NCBI GenBank assembly: GCA_030642205.1
Contig: DAOWOF010000076.1
Location: forward strand, 1 to 9,258
Source: Desulfobacteraceae bacterium
GTDB taxonomy: Bacteria > Desulfobacterota > DSM-4660 > Desulfatiglandales > Desulfatiglandaceae
Length of the DNA stretch: 9,258 nucleotides
Direction: 5' to 3'
Shown here: in pieces, positions 1-7,469 of the stretch
Layout: the number at the start of each line of letters is the position of its first letter
How positions within the stretch are numbered: the stretch's first letter is position 1
Notes under the pieces: generated by a model
The model's input: the letters and a program-made list of their open reading frames with translations, nothing else
Told to the model about the DNA's origin: nothing
Databases searched by the model: none
Program-made: the position numbers and the translations under genes

Positions 1-2
1 AT

Positions 3-491
3 ATTATATATGAACTAACAGCAGGTTTGGATCGATCTTTGTCGCAGTATTATTCCTTGGCCTTTGATATTGGTTTTTTTACCCAGATTAATGATGTCAG
101 GAATGATGAGTCAGGGATTATTTATTCTTTATCGGTAATAAAAAACATGAAGCATGGGCAAATTACCGTTAATGGAGCAGGAGGCTGGGATGAATTATAT
201 CTGCAAGGTGGACCTCAGGGCTTTTCTAATTATTGGAGTTTCTTGACAAGATTGGACTATCAGTTATTGGAACCTTTAACAGGTTATATGAGTGCTTCAT
301 TTCGCCATGACAAGGATGGATCAGATCGAAAATGGGACTCTCTGGAAGGGCGTTTAGGATTAAAGTGGAATTTTTATGACCATCTTTCGTTTTCACTCGA
401 TTATTCTTATGCCGAGAGGGATGGCTTTGATGATTTTCAGGTTAATCGGGTTATGCTTATTATGTCAGCTGATAATCTTTACCGTTGGTAA
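3..491 (+). CDS. Outer-membrane beta-barrel protein, 3' fragment (EPS locus-associated)
   Basis: The reading frame is open from the first bases of the window to a TAA at 489-491, so this is the C-terminal part (about 162 residues) of a longer protein; its start lies upstream. The TTG at 27 is internal to this open frame and is not a credible start. The fragment shows alternating hydrophobic/polar stretches with many aromatic residues (for example SFSLDYSYAERDG and VNRVMLIMSADNLYRW), as expected for amphipathic beta strands. It ends in Trp, consistent with an aromatic C-terminal residue recognised by the BAM machinery. XrtA-type EPS loci usually carry an outer-membrane protein of this kind (TIGR03016 or BBP2-like) next to the chain-length gene, and this position fits. 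A role in polymer export or surface anchoring is inferred. The exact family cannot be fixed from a fragment. Confidence 0.72.
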   Translation: MIYELTAGLDRSLSQYYSLAFDIGFFTQINDVRNDESGIIYSLSVIKNMKHGQITVNGAGGWDELYLQGGPQGFSNYWSFLTRLDYQLLEPLTGYMSASFRHDKDGSDRKWDSLEGRLGLKWNFYDHLSFSLDYSYAERDGFDDFQVNRVMLIMSADNLYRW

Positions 492-585
492 GCCGCTTGA
501 GATGTATCGATAGGCGTAAAAAGATAATTTTGCAATAGATAGGGTTTATAAATATAGGCCTTTATTCATCGAGTTAAGGGGCATT

Positions 586-2103
586 ATGGAAACAGTAGAT
601 ATCAATCAGTATCTTATTATGATCAAAAAGCGCAGGTACTGGATTTTAATTCCTTTTTTAATTGTTGTCTTGGTGACTTTGGCCTATGTCCGATATGCTC
701 CCAAAATATATGAGACACAGACACTGATTCTGGTTCAGTCCCGGAAAGTCCCTGAGAATTTTGTGCGGGAAATTGTTACTAACAATGCTGAAAGCCGATT
801 GATGACTATAACGCAACAGGTTACAAGCAGGACCAATTTAGAAAAGATTATTAATAAATACCAATTACTTGGAGCAGATAACAAAATGCCATTAGATGCC
901 AAAGTAATGTCTTTAAGAAAAAATATAGTTATAGACGTCAGTGGAGGCGGGCGAAGAATGGGGGCCAGCGCCTTTAGCATAACTTTTCGAGGGAATGATC
1001 CCCAAAAAGTTATGCAGGTAACAAATAATCTTGCTTCTAATTTTATTTCAGAAAATTTAAAGATTCGTGAATCTCAGGCCATGGGGACATCTGTATTTTT
1101 AAATGATGAACTTAACTCTGTAAAGAGTCGTTTATTAGAAAAAGAGGCCCAGTTGAAACAATATAGAACCAGGTATATGGGTGGGCTACCGGAACAATTG
1201 GTTCCTAATCTCAGGATCCTGGAAAGACTTCAGGGGCAGATAGATCAATTGTATAATAGTCTCAGGGATGCAGAGAATAGAAAACTATTAATTAAAAAAG
1301 GGGCTGAAGATATTCGGGGTGATAGCTTCAATGCCTTGTCGTCATTGTCTGGTCAACCTGATATTCCGAGAGATATAGATTCATTACGGAATGAACTCGT
1401 TACTCTTGAATCCAGGTATACCAAAGAACATCCAAATGTTATCCGGCTTAAGAATATGATTTCAAAATTAGAAGGAGACTCGAAAAAAAGAGATAGTGAT
1501 GTTGAGGGCCTTGACTATAGGGTTGACCGGATAACAGCGGGCCAGTTAAATGATCTAAGTGTTGAGATTACAGGGCTTAAGAGTGAAATAAAGAGATTAA
1601 AGGTCAGGATTGAATGGTATCAAAAAAAAGTGGAAGATACCCCGAAGAGAGAACAGGAATTACTTAGCATCCAACGAGACTATAATAATTTACAAGAACA
1701 ATATAATTCCCTGTTGAATAGAAAGCTTGAGGCAGATATAGCAGTCAGCATGGAAAAGAAACAGAAGGGAGAGCAGTTCAGGGTGATTGATTCGGCCAAA
1801 ATTCCCACTATTCCGGTAGAGCCTGATATCAGAAAAATAATCCTTATTGGATTTGCTCTTGGACTTTGTATGGGATTTGGGATGGGTTATTTGCGAGAAA
1901 TGATGGATACTTCATTTAAGACTCCCGAGGAGATAGAAAAAGAACTCAAATTGCCTGTGCTTATTAGTATGCCCATTAATTATTCCGAGGCAGAAATAAA
2001 GAGGATAAAAAGGAAAGAATTCTTTACTTTTTCATCAGTGATGATTGTTTTTATTTTGGCTGTTATAGGATTGTTTTACAAGTATGCATTTTTGAAATTA
2101 TAG
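586..2103 (+). CDS. Wzz/GNVR polysaccharide chain-length determinant (XrtA-type)
   Basis: This 505-residue inner-membrane protein should control EPS chain length and act as co-polymerase with the downstream tyrosine kinase. The N-terminus (DINQYLIMIKKRRYWILIP) is the typical Wzz start, followed by TM1 at about residues 18-35. A long, charged periplasmic region has predicted coiled coils at about 170-240 and 310-400. The GNVR-type region near 350-415 contains PKREQELLSIQRDY and a proline-rich run (IPTIPVEP) just before TM2 (about 418-436). A third hydrophobic helix lies at about 479-498. The protein ends there with no fused kinase domain, so the kinase is a separate gene two positions on, as in TIGR03007-type systems. 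The ATG at 586 follows a purine-rich TAAGGGG at 575-581. The 94-bp gap upstream shows no convincing promoter, so co-transcription with the barrel gene is likely. Confidence 0.9.
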   Translation: METVDINQYLIMIKKRRYWILIPFLIVVLVTLAYVRYAPKIYETQTLILVQSRKVPENFVREIVTNNAESRLMTITQQVTSRTNLEKIINKYQLLGADNKMPLDAKVMSLRKNIVIDVSGGGRRMGASAFSITFRGNDPQKVMQVTNNLASNFISENLKIRESQAMGTSVFLNDELNSVKSRLLEKEAQLKQYRTRYMGGLPEQLVPNLRILERLQGQIDQLYNSLRDAENRKLLIKKGAEDIRGDSFNALSSLSGQPDIPRDIDSLRNELVTLESRYTKEHPNVIRLKNMISKLEGDSKKRDSDVEGLDYRVDRITAGQLNDLSVEITGLKSEIKRLKVRIEWYQKKVEDTPKREQELLSIQRDYNNLQEQYNSLLNRKLEADIAVSMEKKQKGEQFRVIDSAKIPTIPVEPDIRKIILIGFALGLCMGFGMGYLREMMDTSFKTPEEIEKELKLPVLISMPINYSEAEIKRIKRKEFFTFSSVMIVFILAVIGLFYKYAFLKL

Positions 2104-2129
2104 CCTGTATATTTATATGGCAGGCTTTT
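2102..2129 (+). terminator. Hairpin with short T tract between chain-length and ATPase genes
   Basis: AGCCTG at 2102-2107 pairs with CAGGCT at 2121-2126, and a T run follows to 2129. An inner TATA/TATA pairing may extend the stem past a small bulge. The hairpin overlaps the stop codon of the chain-length gene. The stem is only 6 bp and the T tract is short, so it is a weak or partial terminator, an mRNA processing/stability element, or chance. The next gene begins 55 bp later without an obvious promoter, which argues against full termination. Confidence 0.4.
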
Positions 2130-2184
2130 GGTTTATTATGCTGGATTAAGATTACCAGATTCGCACCTGTAATTAGAGGAAAGA

Positions 2185-3867
2185 ATGTACACCGATTTTT
2201 ATGCTCTAAGAGAAAGGCCATTTTCTTTAACCCCTTCGCCAAGATTTCTTTACTTGGGAGAGGAACATAAAGAAGCCTTAGCATTTCTGACTTATGGTGT
2301 AATGGAAAGGAAGGGCTTTATCCTTTTAACAGGGGAGGTTGGCACAGGAAAGACAACAATGGTTCAAGCTCTTTTAAAGAATCTTGATTCCAGTGTTAAA
2401 CATATTTATTTATCCAATCCTATATTGACACCAGAAGAATTCAGACAATATCTGGCGGCATTAGTTTTTCCAAAAAATACGAAGATAGAATCCAAGGCTG
2501 ATTTTATTATCAAGTTTGAAGAATTTTTACAGTATTGTCTTAGAGAACAAAAAATATTCCTGCTTATTATTGATGAATCCCAAACTCTTTCATTTGAATT
2601 ATTGGAAGAGATACGGCTCCTTTCCAATATGGAGTCAGCAGATGAAAAATTAATTAATATCTTTTTGGTTGGGCAGCCGGAACTGAATCAGAAATTGCTT
2701 GAAACAAGGTGCCGTCCCCTGTTGCAGCGGATCAGTATTCGTTATCATATCCCACCTTTGGATATGGATAGCACAAGGAATTATATCTTTACCCGGTTAA
2801 AAGTTGCAGGAGCAATGAAAGCGGACAGAATATTTTCTAAAGGCGCTATTAAATCGATTCATAATTATTCAAATGGGTATCCACGCATGATTAATACCCT
2901 GGCGAATAATTCAATGCTTTTGGGTTATTCATTGGAGAAATTCCAGGTTAGCAGTTCCATGATTAAACAAGTTTACGAAGAACTGCAATTGGAGGGATCG
3001 ATATTAACTCCCTCAAAGAATAGAACAGAAAAGAGAATAAGAGGGGGAAAGACTTCAACTATATGGTTTAACCCATGGAAATGGAGCACCTTACTGCTAA
3101 TTATTATGATAGGTGCTGCATTCATTATGTTTTCGGGTTTGGAACCATTTTCAGGAAAAATAATAAAAATAGATGTTTCTGATCAGATCCTGCAATATTT
3201 GCCAGATAATGATACAAATCAACAAAACCAGGAAATAGAAAAAGCAGAGACTGATACTCCTGAAATAGAAAAAGCAGAGCCTGATATTCCTGAAAGGGAA
3301 ATAAATGACAGGGAATTAGCAGTAAATCAAATATCTCATAAAAAACAGCTTCTAAAAGAAATAATTGAAGAAAGTGGTTCGATAAATGCACATAATCAGC
3401 AGGAAACAGATTATTTCGATGAGCCTTCATCATCTGATTCTAAAACAGTCATGGTTCAAAAAGGGGATACCCTGAGCGAGCTTGTATCAAAAATCTATGG
3501 ATGGTTTGACGCTAATCTTGTTAATTATGTGTTACAGTATAACCCTTCTATTAAGGATAACAATATTATTGAACCTGGGACATCGATTGTTTTCTATCCT
3601 TTGCCTGAAGATATTAAGGTGAATTTATACACTGTGCACATTGCAACTTTCAAGTCCCTGGAATATGCTCATGATCTATTCCAGGATATGATCAAAGATG
3701 GCCATGAAGTCTATATAATACCTGACCATAATATTTTACAAGAAATGGTTTCCAAAATTACTTTAGGGAAATTCAGGAGTTATGCCAAGGCTAAAAAGTA
3801 CGCTAACATGATCCTGAAAAAAAATATCTCAGATTACGCCAAAACTATTCCGCTTGAAATACAATAA
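2185..3867 (+). CDS. ExeA/GspA-like AAA ATPase with transmembrane helix, LysM and SPOR domains
   Basis: This is a 560-residue protein. Residues 1-270 form an ExeA-type AAA ATPase, beginning YTDFYALRERPFSLTPSPRF, with Walker A GEVGTGKTT (50-58), Walker B LLIIDESQ (D130/E131) and a downstream LLQRISIRYHIPPL segment. Standalone ATPases of this type (TIGR03015) accompany XrtA EPS loci and are only about 270 residues. Here a basic linker leads to one TM helix (about 301-319), placing the ATPase in the cytoplasm and the rest in the periplasm. The periplasmic part has an acidic Glu/Pro linker with a short repeat (350-369), a LysM-like domain (about 422-472, VQKGDTLSELVSKIYG) and a SPOR-like domain (about 482-555, YTVHIATFKSLEYA). 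LysM binds glycan strands and SPOR binds denuded septal peptidoglycan, so it may tie the EPS apparatus to the cell wall or division site. DamX has a comparable TM-SPOR layout. The ATG at 2185 follows AGAGGA (2175-2180). Confidence 0.88.
   Translation: MYTDFYALRERPFSLTPSPRFLYLGEEHKEALAFLTYGVMERKGFILLTGEVGTGKTTMVQALLKNLDSSVKHIYLSNPILTPEEFRQYLAALVFPKNTKIESKADFIIKFEEFLQYCLREQKIFLLIIDESQTLSFELLEEIRLLSNMESADEKLINIFLVGQPELNQKLLETRCRPLLQRISIRYHIPPLDMDSTRNYIFTRLKVAGAMKADRIFSKGAIKSIHNYSNGYPRMINTLANNSMLLGYSLEKFQVSSSMIKQVYEELQLEGSILTPSKNRTEKRIRGGKTSTIWFNPWKWSTLLLIIMIGAAFIMFSGLEPFSGKIIKIDVSDQILQYLPDNDTNQQNQEIEKAETDTPEIEKAEPDIPEREINDRELAVNQISHKKQLLKEIIEESGSINAHNQQETDYFDEPSSSDSKTVMVQKGDTLSELVSKIYGWFDANLVNYVLQYNPSIKDNNIIEPGTSIVFYPLPEDIKVNLYTVHIATFKSLEYAHDLFQDMIKDGHEVYIIPDHNILQEMVSKITLGKFRSYAKAKKYANMILKKNISDYAKTIPLEIQ
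3232..3291 (+). repeat. Two 30-bp in-frame tandem repeats in the periplasmic linker of the ATPase/SPOR protein
   Basis: Two adjacent 30-bp units (3232-3261 and 3262-3291) differ at two positions. They encode EIEKAETDTP and EIEKAEPDIP, followed by a degenerate EREINDRE. The unit is a whole number of codons, so copy number changes would lengthen or shorten the linker without breaking the frame. It lies between the TM helix and the LysM domain. Confidence 0.85.
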
Positions 3868-3885
3868 AATTTAATAGAGAGTAAT

Positions 3886-4713
3886 ATGGGAAAGATATCA
3901 GATGCTTTAGAGAAGCATAAAAAGGAAAATCCATTAGGGAACAAACAAGTATCCTTAAAGGCGATAGAGCGATTGACTCCGGATTCACAAGAAGTAATTG
4001 GCGCTAGAGAAATTGCGGGAGGGAGTAGATTTAGTAATAAATTGGTTACTATTAACTCTCCTAATTCGATTGAAGCTGAAAAATTCAAGCGTCTAAGGGC
4101 TGAGGTTTTATTTGCAAAAGATCGAAAGAGGCCAAGGGTTATCATGGTTACCAGTGCCTTTGCAAATGAAGGGAAGACTTATGTCTCGTCAAATTTGGCA
4201 GCAAGTATTGCTCTTGGTATCGAAGAATATGTCTTGTTAATCGATTGTGATTTACGGCGACCGAATATTCATAATCTTATGGGGTATACCAATAATGAAG
4301 GCCTGCATGAATATTTAAGTGGCAAGAAATTTCTTTCAGAGCTGATTATACGGACTAAACTTCCTAAATTATCAGTATTATTGGCAGGCAGCAATCCTCC
4401 TAATCCAACCGAAATCCTTTCATCGAGCAAGATGGAGAATTTTTTAGAAGAGGTTAAAGCCAGATATAATGATCGATTTATAATAATTGATACTACGCCA
4501 TGCCAAGCCACAGCTGAAACAAACATTCTTGCCAAATTTGTTGACGCAATCATATTTGTTGTCATGTCTCAAAAGACTCCTATGGGTGCTATTAAAACCA
4601 GCATTCAAGGACTTGAAAAAGAAAAAATATTGGGGATTGTTTTTAATGGGTATAAACAAATCCATGGTGGATATGGCTCATATTATAATAAAGATTATTA
4701 TAATATGAGCTAA
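3886..4713 (+). CDS. Cytoplasmic CpsD/Wzc-type tyrosine autokinase of EPS synthesis
   Basis: This 275-residue BY-kinase is the cytoplasmic half of a Wzc-like system; its partner is the chain-length protein encoded at 586-2103. The N-terminus MGKISDALEKHKKE is typical of stand-alone kinases in XrtA-type loci (TIGR03018-like). Walker A is SAFANEGKT (90-98), Walker A' is VLLIDCDLRRP (116-126, with D120 and D122), and Walker B is FIIIDTTP (198-205, with D202). The C-terminus is a tyrosine cluster (Y263, Y266, Y267, Y271, Y272), the usual autophosphorylation target. The residue before the EGKT core is Asn, where Gly is common in this family (PGEGKS/T); the catalytic Lys and Thr are intact. It starts 18 bp after the ATPase stop with GAGAG at 3877-3881, so the two are almost certainly co-transcribed. 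Phosphorylation cycling probably sets polymer length. Confidence 0.92.
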   Translation: MGKISDALEKHKKENPLGNKQVSLKAIERLTPDSQEVIGAREIAGGSRFSNKLVTINSPNSIEAEKFKRLRAEVLFAKDRKRPRVIMVTSAFANEGKTYVSSNLAASIALGIEEYVLLIDCDLRRPNIHNLMGYTNNEGLHEYLSGKKFLSELIIRTKLPKLSVLLAGSNPPNPTEILSSSKMENFLEEVKARYNDRFIIIDTTPCQATAETNILAKFVDAIIFVVMSQKTPMGAIKTSIQGLEKEKILGIVFNGYKQIHGGYGSYYNKDYYNMS

Positions 4714-4794
4714 TGGCCTGGGATCCCATATTAGTCAATTTGTTCCAGCTCGTTTGCCGAAACATCCTGTGAAAAGCTCTGGTTAGAAATAGTA

Positions 4795-6192
4795 ATGGTA
4801 CGAGTATTTAGACAATATATTTCTCTACGCAGAATTGTCTTTGTTATAGGTGAAGGGGTATTGATATTTCTTGCTGTAACTCTGGCATCTTATTTGGTTA
4901 TGGGAAATATTATTGCATTTGAAGTCTTACTGATAACAATGTGGCCAAAGATGATTTTAGTCTCCATAACAACCCAATTATCTCTATATTTTAATGATCT
5001 TTATGAACTGGATATTCATACCAGTGCCATTGATATGGCCTTAAGGTTGATTCAGTCCATTGGGATCACCTCAATTATTTTATCGATTGTCTATTTTCTA
5101 TGGCCAGATACTAATATTGGAAAATGGTTTTTTTTTACCAATATAATGTTTTTACTTTTTTTTCTTGTTTTCTGGAGACTTGTTTATAATCAGATACTCA
5201 AGAAAAAATTATTTGTGGAAAAGGCAATTATTCTGGGATCCGGTAACTTGGCCAAGGATATTCTGACTGAAGTAAGCAAGAGACAAGATTTTAGTTATAA
5301 TATTCATTCTCTGGTTGTTCAGGATGAAGATGAATTTAACGATATAGATCTAAAAGGAATCCCTGTTCAATATGGTTTTGAAAATATATCTGATTTTGCA
5401 GATTCAGCAAGTATAGGCCATCTTATTGTAGCCCTGGATGAAAAACGTGGCATTTTTCCTTATAAAAAATTACTGGAATGTAAGATTAAAGGTATAAATA
5501 TTATAGATGGCGTAAGCTTTTATGAAAGAATTACAGGAAAATTACTTGTGGAAAGAATTAATCCCAGTTGGTTAATTTTTTCTGATGGTTTTGTACAATC
5601 AAAAATCAGCAAGGCTTTAAAAAGGATTTTCGATCTACTTTTCTCAGGCCTTATGTTGCTTCTTTTATCCCCATTTTTACTTTTAACGGCAATCTTTATT
5701 AAAATTGAATCAAATGGACCCATTTTATTTACTCAGGAGCGTGTTGGTGAATATGGAAAGCCATTTATTCTGTATAAGTTTCGTTCTATGAAAGTAGGAG
5801 CAGAAGAATTAACCGGGCCAGTATGGGCAACAGAGGATGATCCAAGAGTTACAAGGGTAGGGAGGATCTTGAGGGATTTGCGTATAGATGAGTTTCCTCA
5901 GTTATGGAATGTATTTATTGGTGATATGAGCTTTGTAGGACCGAGACCGGAAAGAGAGTTCTTTGTGAATGATCTGGCGAAAAAAATTCCATATTATAAT
6001 GACCGCTTTAGTGTCAAACCAGGAGTGACAGGTTGGGCCCAGATTAAATATCCTTATGGGGCATCAGAAGAAGACGCACTGGAAAAATTAAAATATGACC
6101 TCTATTATATGAAAAATATGTCATATCTAATGGATATGATTGTAATTTTTCATACTGTTAAAGTTGTGCTTTTGGGCAGGGGTTCAAGATAA
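4795..6192 (+). CDS. Polyprenyl-phosphate sugar-1-phosphate transferase (EpsB_2/WbaP-like), initiates the EPS repeat unit
   Basis: This 465-residue enzyme transfers a sugar-1-phosphate from a UDP-sugar to undecaprenyl phosphate at the inner membrane, the first committed step of repeat-unit assembly. The N-terminal half has about four TM helices (roughly 13-33, 39-60, 80-100, 108-130). A Rossmann-like region follows (AIILGSGNLA, 144-153). The catalytic domain spans about 274-465: a membrane helix after KRIFDLL, then QERVGEYGKPFILYKFRSM, the D365-E366 dyad in LRIDEFPQLWNV, FVGPRPERE, and KPGVTGWAQ. Its start MVRVFRQYISLR resembles the opening of the XrtA-associated subfamily (TIGR03013), which supports the ATG at 4795, although the ribosome binding site there is weak. 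The 81-bp gap after the kinase has no obvious terminator. The sugar specificity cannot be read from sequence; GlcNAc-, GalNAc- or hexose-1-phosphate are all possible. Confidence 0.92.
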   Translation: MVRVFRQYISLRRIVFVIGEGVLIFLAVTLASYLVMGNIIAFEVLLITMWPKMILVSITTQLSLYFNDLYELDIHTSAIDMALRLIQSIGITSIILSIVYFLWPDTNIGKWFFFTNIMFLLFFLVFWRLVYNQILKKKLFVEKAIILGSGNLAKDILTEVSKRQDFSYNIHSLVVQDEDEFNDIDLKGIPVQYGFENISDFADSASIGHLIVALDEKRGIFPYKKLLECKIKGINIIDGVSFYERITGKLLVERINPSWLIFSDGFVQSKISKALKRIFDLLFSGLMLLLLSPFLLLTAIFIKIESNGPILFTQERVGEYGKPFILYKFRSMKVGAEELTGPVWATEDDPRVTRVGRILRDLRIDEFPQLWNVFIGDMSFVGPRPEREFFVNDLAKKIPYYNDRFSVKPGVTGWAQIKYPYGASEEDALEKLKYDLYYMKNMSYLMDMIVIFHTVKVVLLGRGSR

Positions 6193-6231
6193 ATCACCCT
6201 TTTTGGCTTTTTATAGAGAACGGAATATGTT

Positions 6232-6270
6232 CGGAAAAGCCACAAGAATCAAGGCTTTTTGGGTTTTCCG
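6232..6270 (+). terminator. Terminator-like hairpin after the sugar transferase gene
   Basis: AAAAGCC (6235-6241) pairs with GGCTTTT (6253-6259) around an 11-base loop, and a further CGG/CCG pair (6232-6234 with 6268-6270) can close the base; CGGAAAA can alternatively pair with TTTTCCG (6264-6270). The first stem runs into a T tract to 6260. It lies 40 bp after the stop of the sugar transferase and within a 222-bp non-coding gap, the right place to end the upstream unit. The stem is A/T-rich, so termination may be incomplete. Confidence 0.5.
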
Positions 6271-6301
6271 ACTTGAAATACAGCAATAATGATTACTTAA
6301 A

Positions 6302-6320
6302 GGTTATAGGGAATGTAACC
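6302..6320. repeat. Short inverted repeat upstream of the epimerase gene
   Basis: GGTTA (6302-6306) and TAACC (6316-6320) form an inverted repeat with a 9-base spacer; a T-G wobble can lengthen it by one pair. It lies about 95 bp before the epimerase ATG in AT-rich sequence. It could be a regulator-binding site or a weak hairpin. No clear -35/-10 pair was found next to it, so a functional role is only suggested. Confidence 0.25.
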
Positions 6321-6414
6321 AAAAGGGCGGAGCTTTGCAGAAATATAAAATTAATTATTTTTAAAGTATCCGTGTTTGATATTTTTAATTAATCAATAGT
6401 GAGTTGAGGATAAA

Positions 6415-7439
6415 ATGTCCAAAATTGATAAGGTCAAAAACCAGATTAAAGCCAATCCAAAAAAATGGCTTGTCACAGGAGTTGCAGGTTTTATCGGTTC
6501 CAATTTGCTGGAGGAATTGCTTAATTTGAAACAGACAGTGGTGGGTCTGGATAATTTTGCCACTGGAAAGAAAATCTGGAAGATGTAAAAAAAATGGTCC
6601 CCCGTGAAAATTGGGATAGATTCCATTTTATCAAGGGGGATATTTGTGATTTGCAAGATTGTCTCAAGGCCTCCAGGGGCGTTGATTATATTTTACATCA
6701 GGCCGCGTTGGGAAGTGTTCCGAGATCTATTGATGATCCTATAGGCACTAATAAAGCAAATGTGGATGGTTTCATAAATATGCTGATTGCAGCCCGGGAT
6801 GAGGGGGTCAAAAGATTCGTTTATGCTGCTTCCTCTTCGACCTATGGCGACCATCCTGGCCTGCCAAAAGTTGAAGATCAAATTGGACGTCCCCTTTCCC
6901 CCTATGCTGTTACAAAATATGTAAACGAACTCTATGCTGATGTCTTTGCCAGACATTATGGACTTGAAACAATTGGCTTGCGGTATTTTAATATTTTTGG
7001 AAAAAGGCAGGATCCAGAAGGGGCTTATGCTGCTGTTATTCCTAAATGGATTGAGGTTTTAATGAAAGTTGAAAACCCTGTTATACATGGAGATGGTAAA
7101 ACAAGCCGTGATTTTTGCTATATTGATAATGCTGTTCAGGCTAATATTCTGGCAGCCACCTGCCAGGAGGATGAGGCAATCAATAAAATCTATAATATTG
7201 CCTATGGTGAGCAAACCTCATTAAATGATCTCTTTCAGATGATTAAAGAAAGCCTTGCAAATTATGATAAAAGGATTAGCGGTATGAATCCGGAACATGG
7301 ACCCTTTAGAGCTGGGGATGTGCTTCATTCCCTTGCAGATATTAAACGCGCTGAGATTTTATTGGAATATAAACCAAAGTATGACGTGAGAGAAGGTATG
7401 GCTAATACTATTAAATGGTATTGTCAGAAAGATTGCTAA
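6415..7439 (+). pseudogene. wbpP: UDP-GlcNAc 4-epimerase (WbpP/TviC-like) broken by a one-base deletion
   Basis: Members interconvert UDP-GlcNAc and UDP-GalNAc (and the uronic acids), supplying sugars to polysaccharide assembly. The ATG at 6415 (TTGAGGA at 6404-6410) opens the family N-terminus: KKWLVTGVAGFIGSNLLEEL with the NAD motif G22-x2-G25-x2-G28, then VVGLDNFATG. After codon 53 the frame meets TAA at 6586-6588. The homology continues one frame back (NLEDVKKMVPRENWDRFHFI), so adding one A in the A run at 6571-6574 restores a continuous protein. The restored length is 341 residues, the length I recall for WbpP. In restored numbering the catalytic residues are present: the SSSTYGDH serines (140-142), Y164 and K168 in YAVTK, and RYFNIFGKRQDP. 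The downstream part is well conserved with no other break, so the lesion is recent or a sequencing error. A product restarting at the ATG at 6594 would lack the NAD-binding glycines. Confidence 0.88.
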
Positions 7440-7459
7440 TATAAAATCTTGCATTATTT

Positions 7460-7464
7460 AGAGG
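7460..7464 (+). promoter_or_regulatory. Ribosome binding site that sets the PP-loop gene start
   Basis: AGAGG at 7460-7464 lies 5 bases before the ATG at 7470. The in-frame TTG at 7449 lacks such a site, so the ATG is preferred and the protein begins MTSSNDQLNINICKKC. Confidence 0.65.
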
Positions 7465-7469
7465 CAATT

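Noticed and set aside
492..585. Possible promoter around TTGCAA (529-534) and TATAAA (547-552) before the chain-length gene
   Set aside because: The spacing between these boxes is only 12 bases, too short for a sigma-70 promoter, and such AT-rich matches are expected by chance in this DNA.
3125..3433. Reverse-strand open frame opposite the ATPase linker region
   Set aside because: It lies wholly inside a well-supported + strand gene, has a low-complexity Phe/Leu-rich translation mirroring the Glu-rich linker, and has no recognisable domain.
4487..4708. Second + strand open frame inside the kinase gene
   Set aside because: It is an out-of-frame shadow of the kinase. Its translation has no family features, while the kinase frame carries Walker B and the tyrosine cluster across the same bases.
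4719..4728. Perfect palindrome TGGGATCCCA between kinase and sugar transferase genes
   Set aside because: It is only 10 bp, with no loop or T tract for a terminator and no second site to suggest an operator; chance is an adequate explanation.
6587..6594. Programmed slippage at the A8 run as the way to read through the epimerase
   Set aside because: The stop codon at 6586-6588 overlaps the start of this run, so a ribosome in the upstream frame terminates before it can slip there. The shift has to occur at or before 6574, where only a weak slippery sequence exists.
6594..7439. A separate short epimerase gene starting at ATG 6594
   Set aside because: The 5' 180 bases in the other frame encode the exact missing N-terminus, including the NAD-binding glycines, so this is one frameshifted gene and not a naturally short one.
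7449..7469. TTG at 7449 as start of the PP-loop gene
   Set aside because: It adds seven residues not needed by the family and has no ribosome binding site, whereas the ATG at 7470 is preceded by AGAGG at good spacing.
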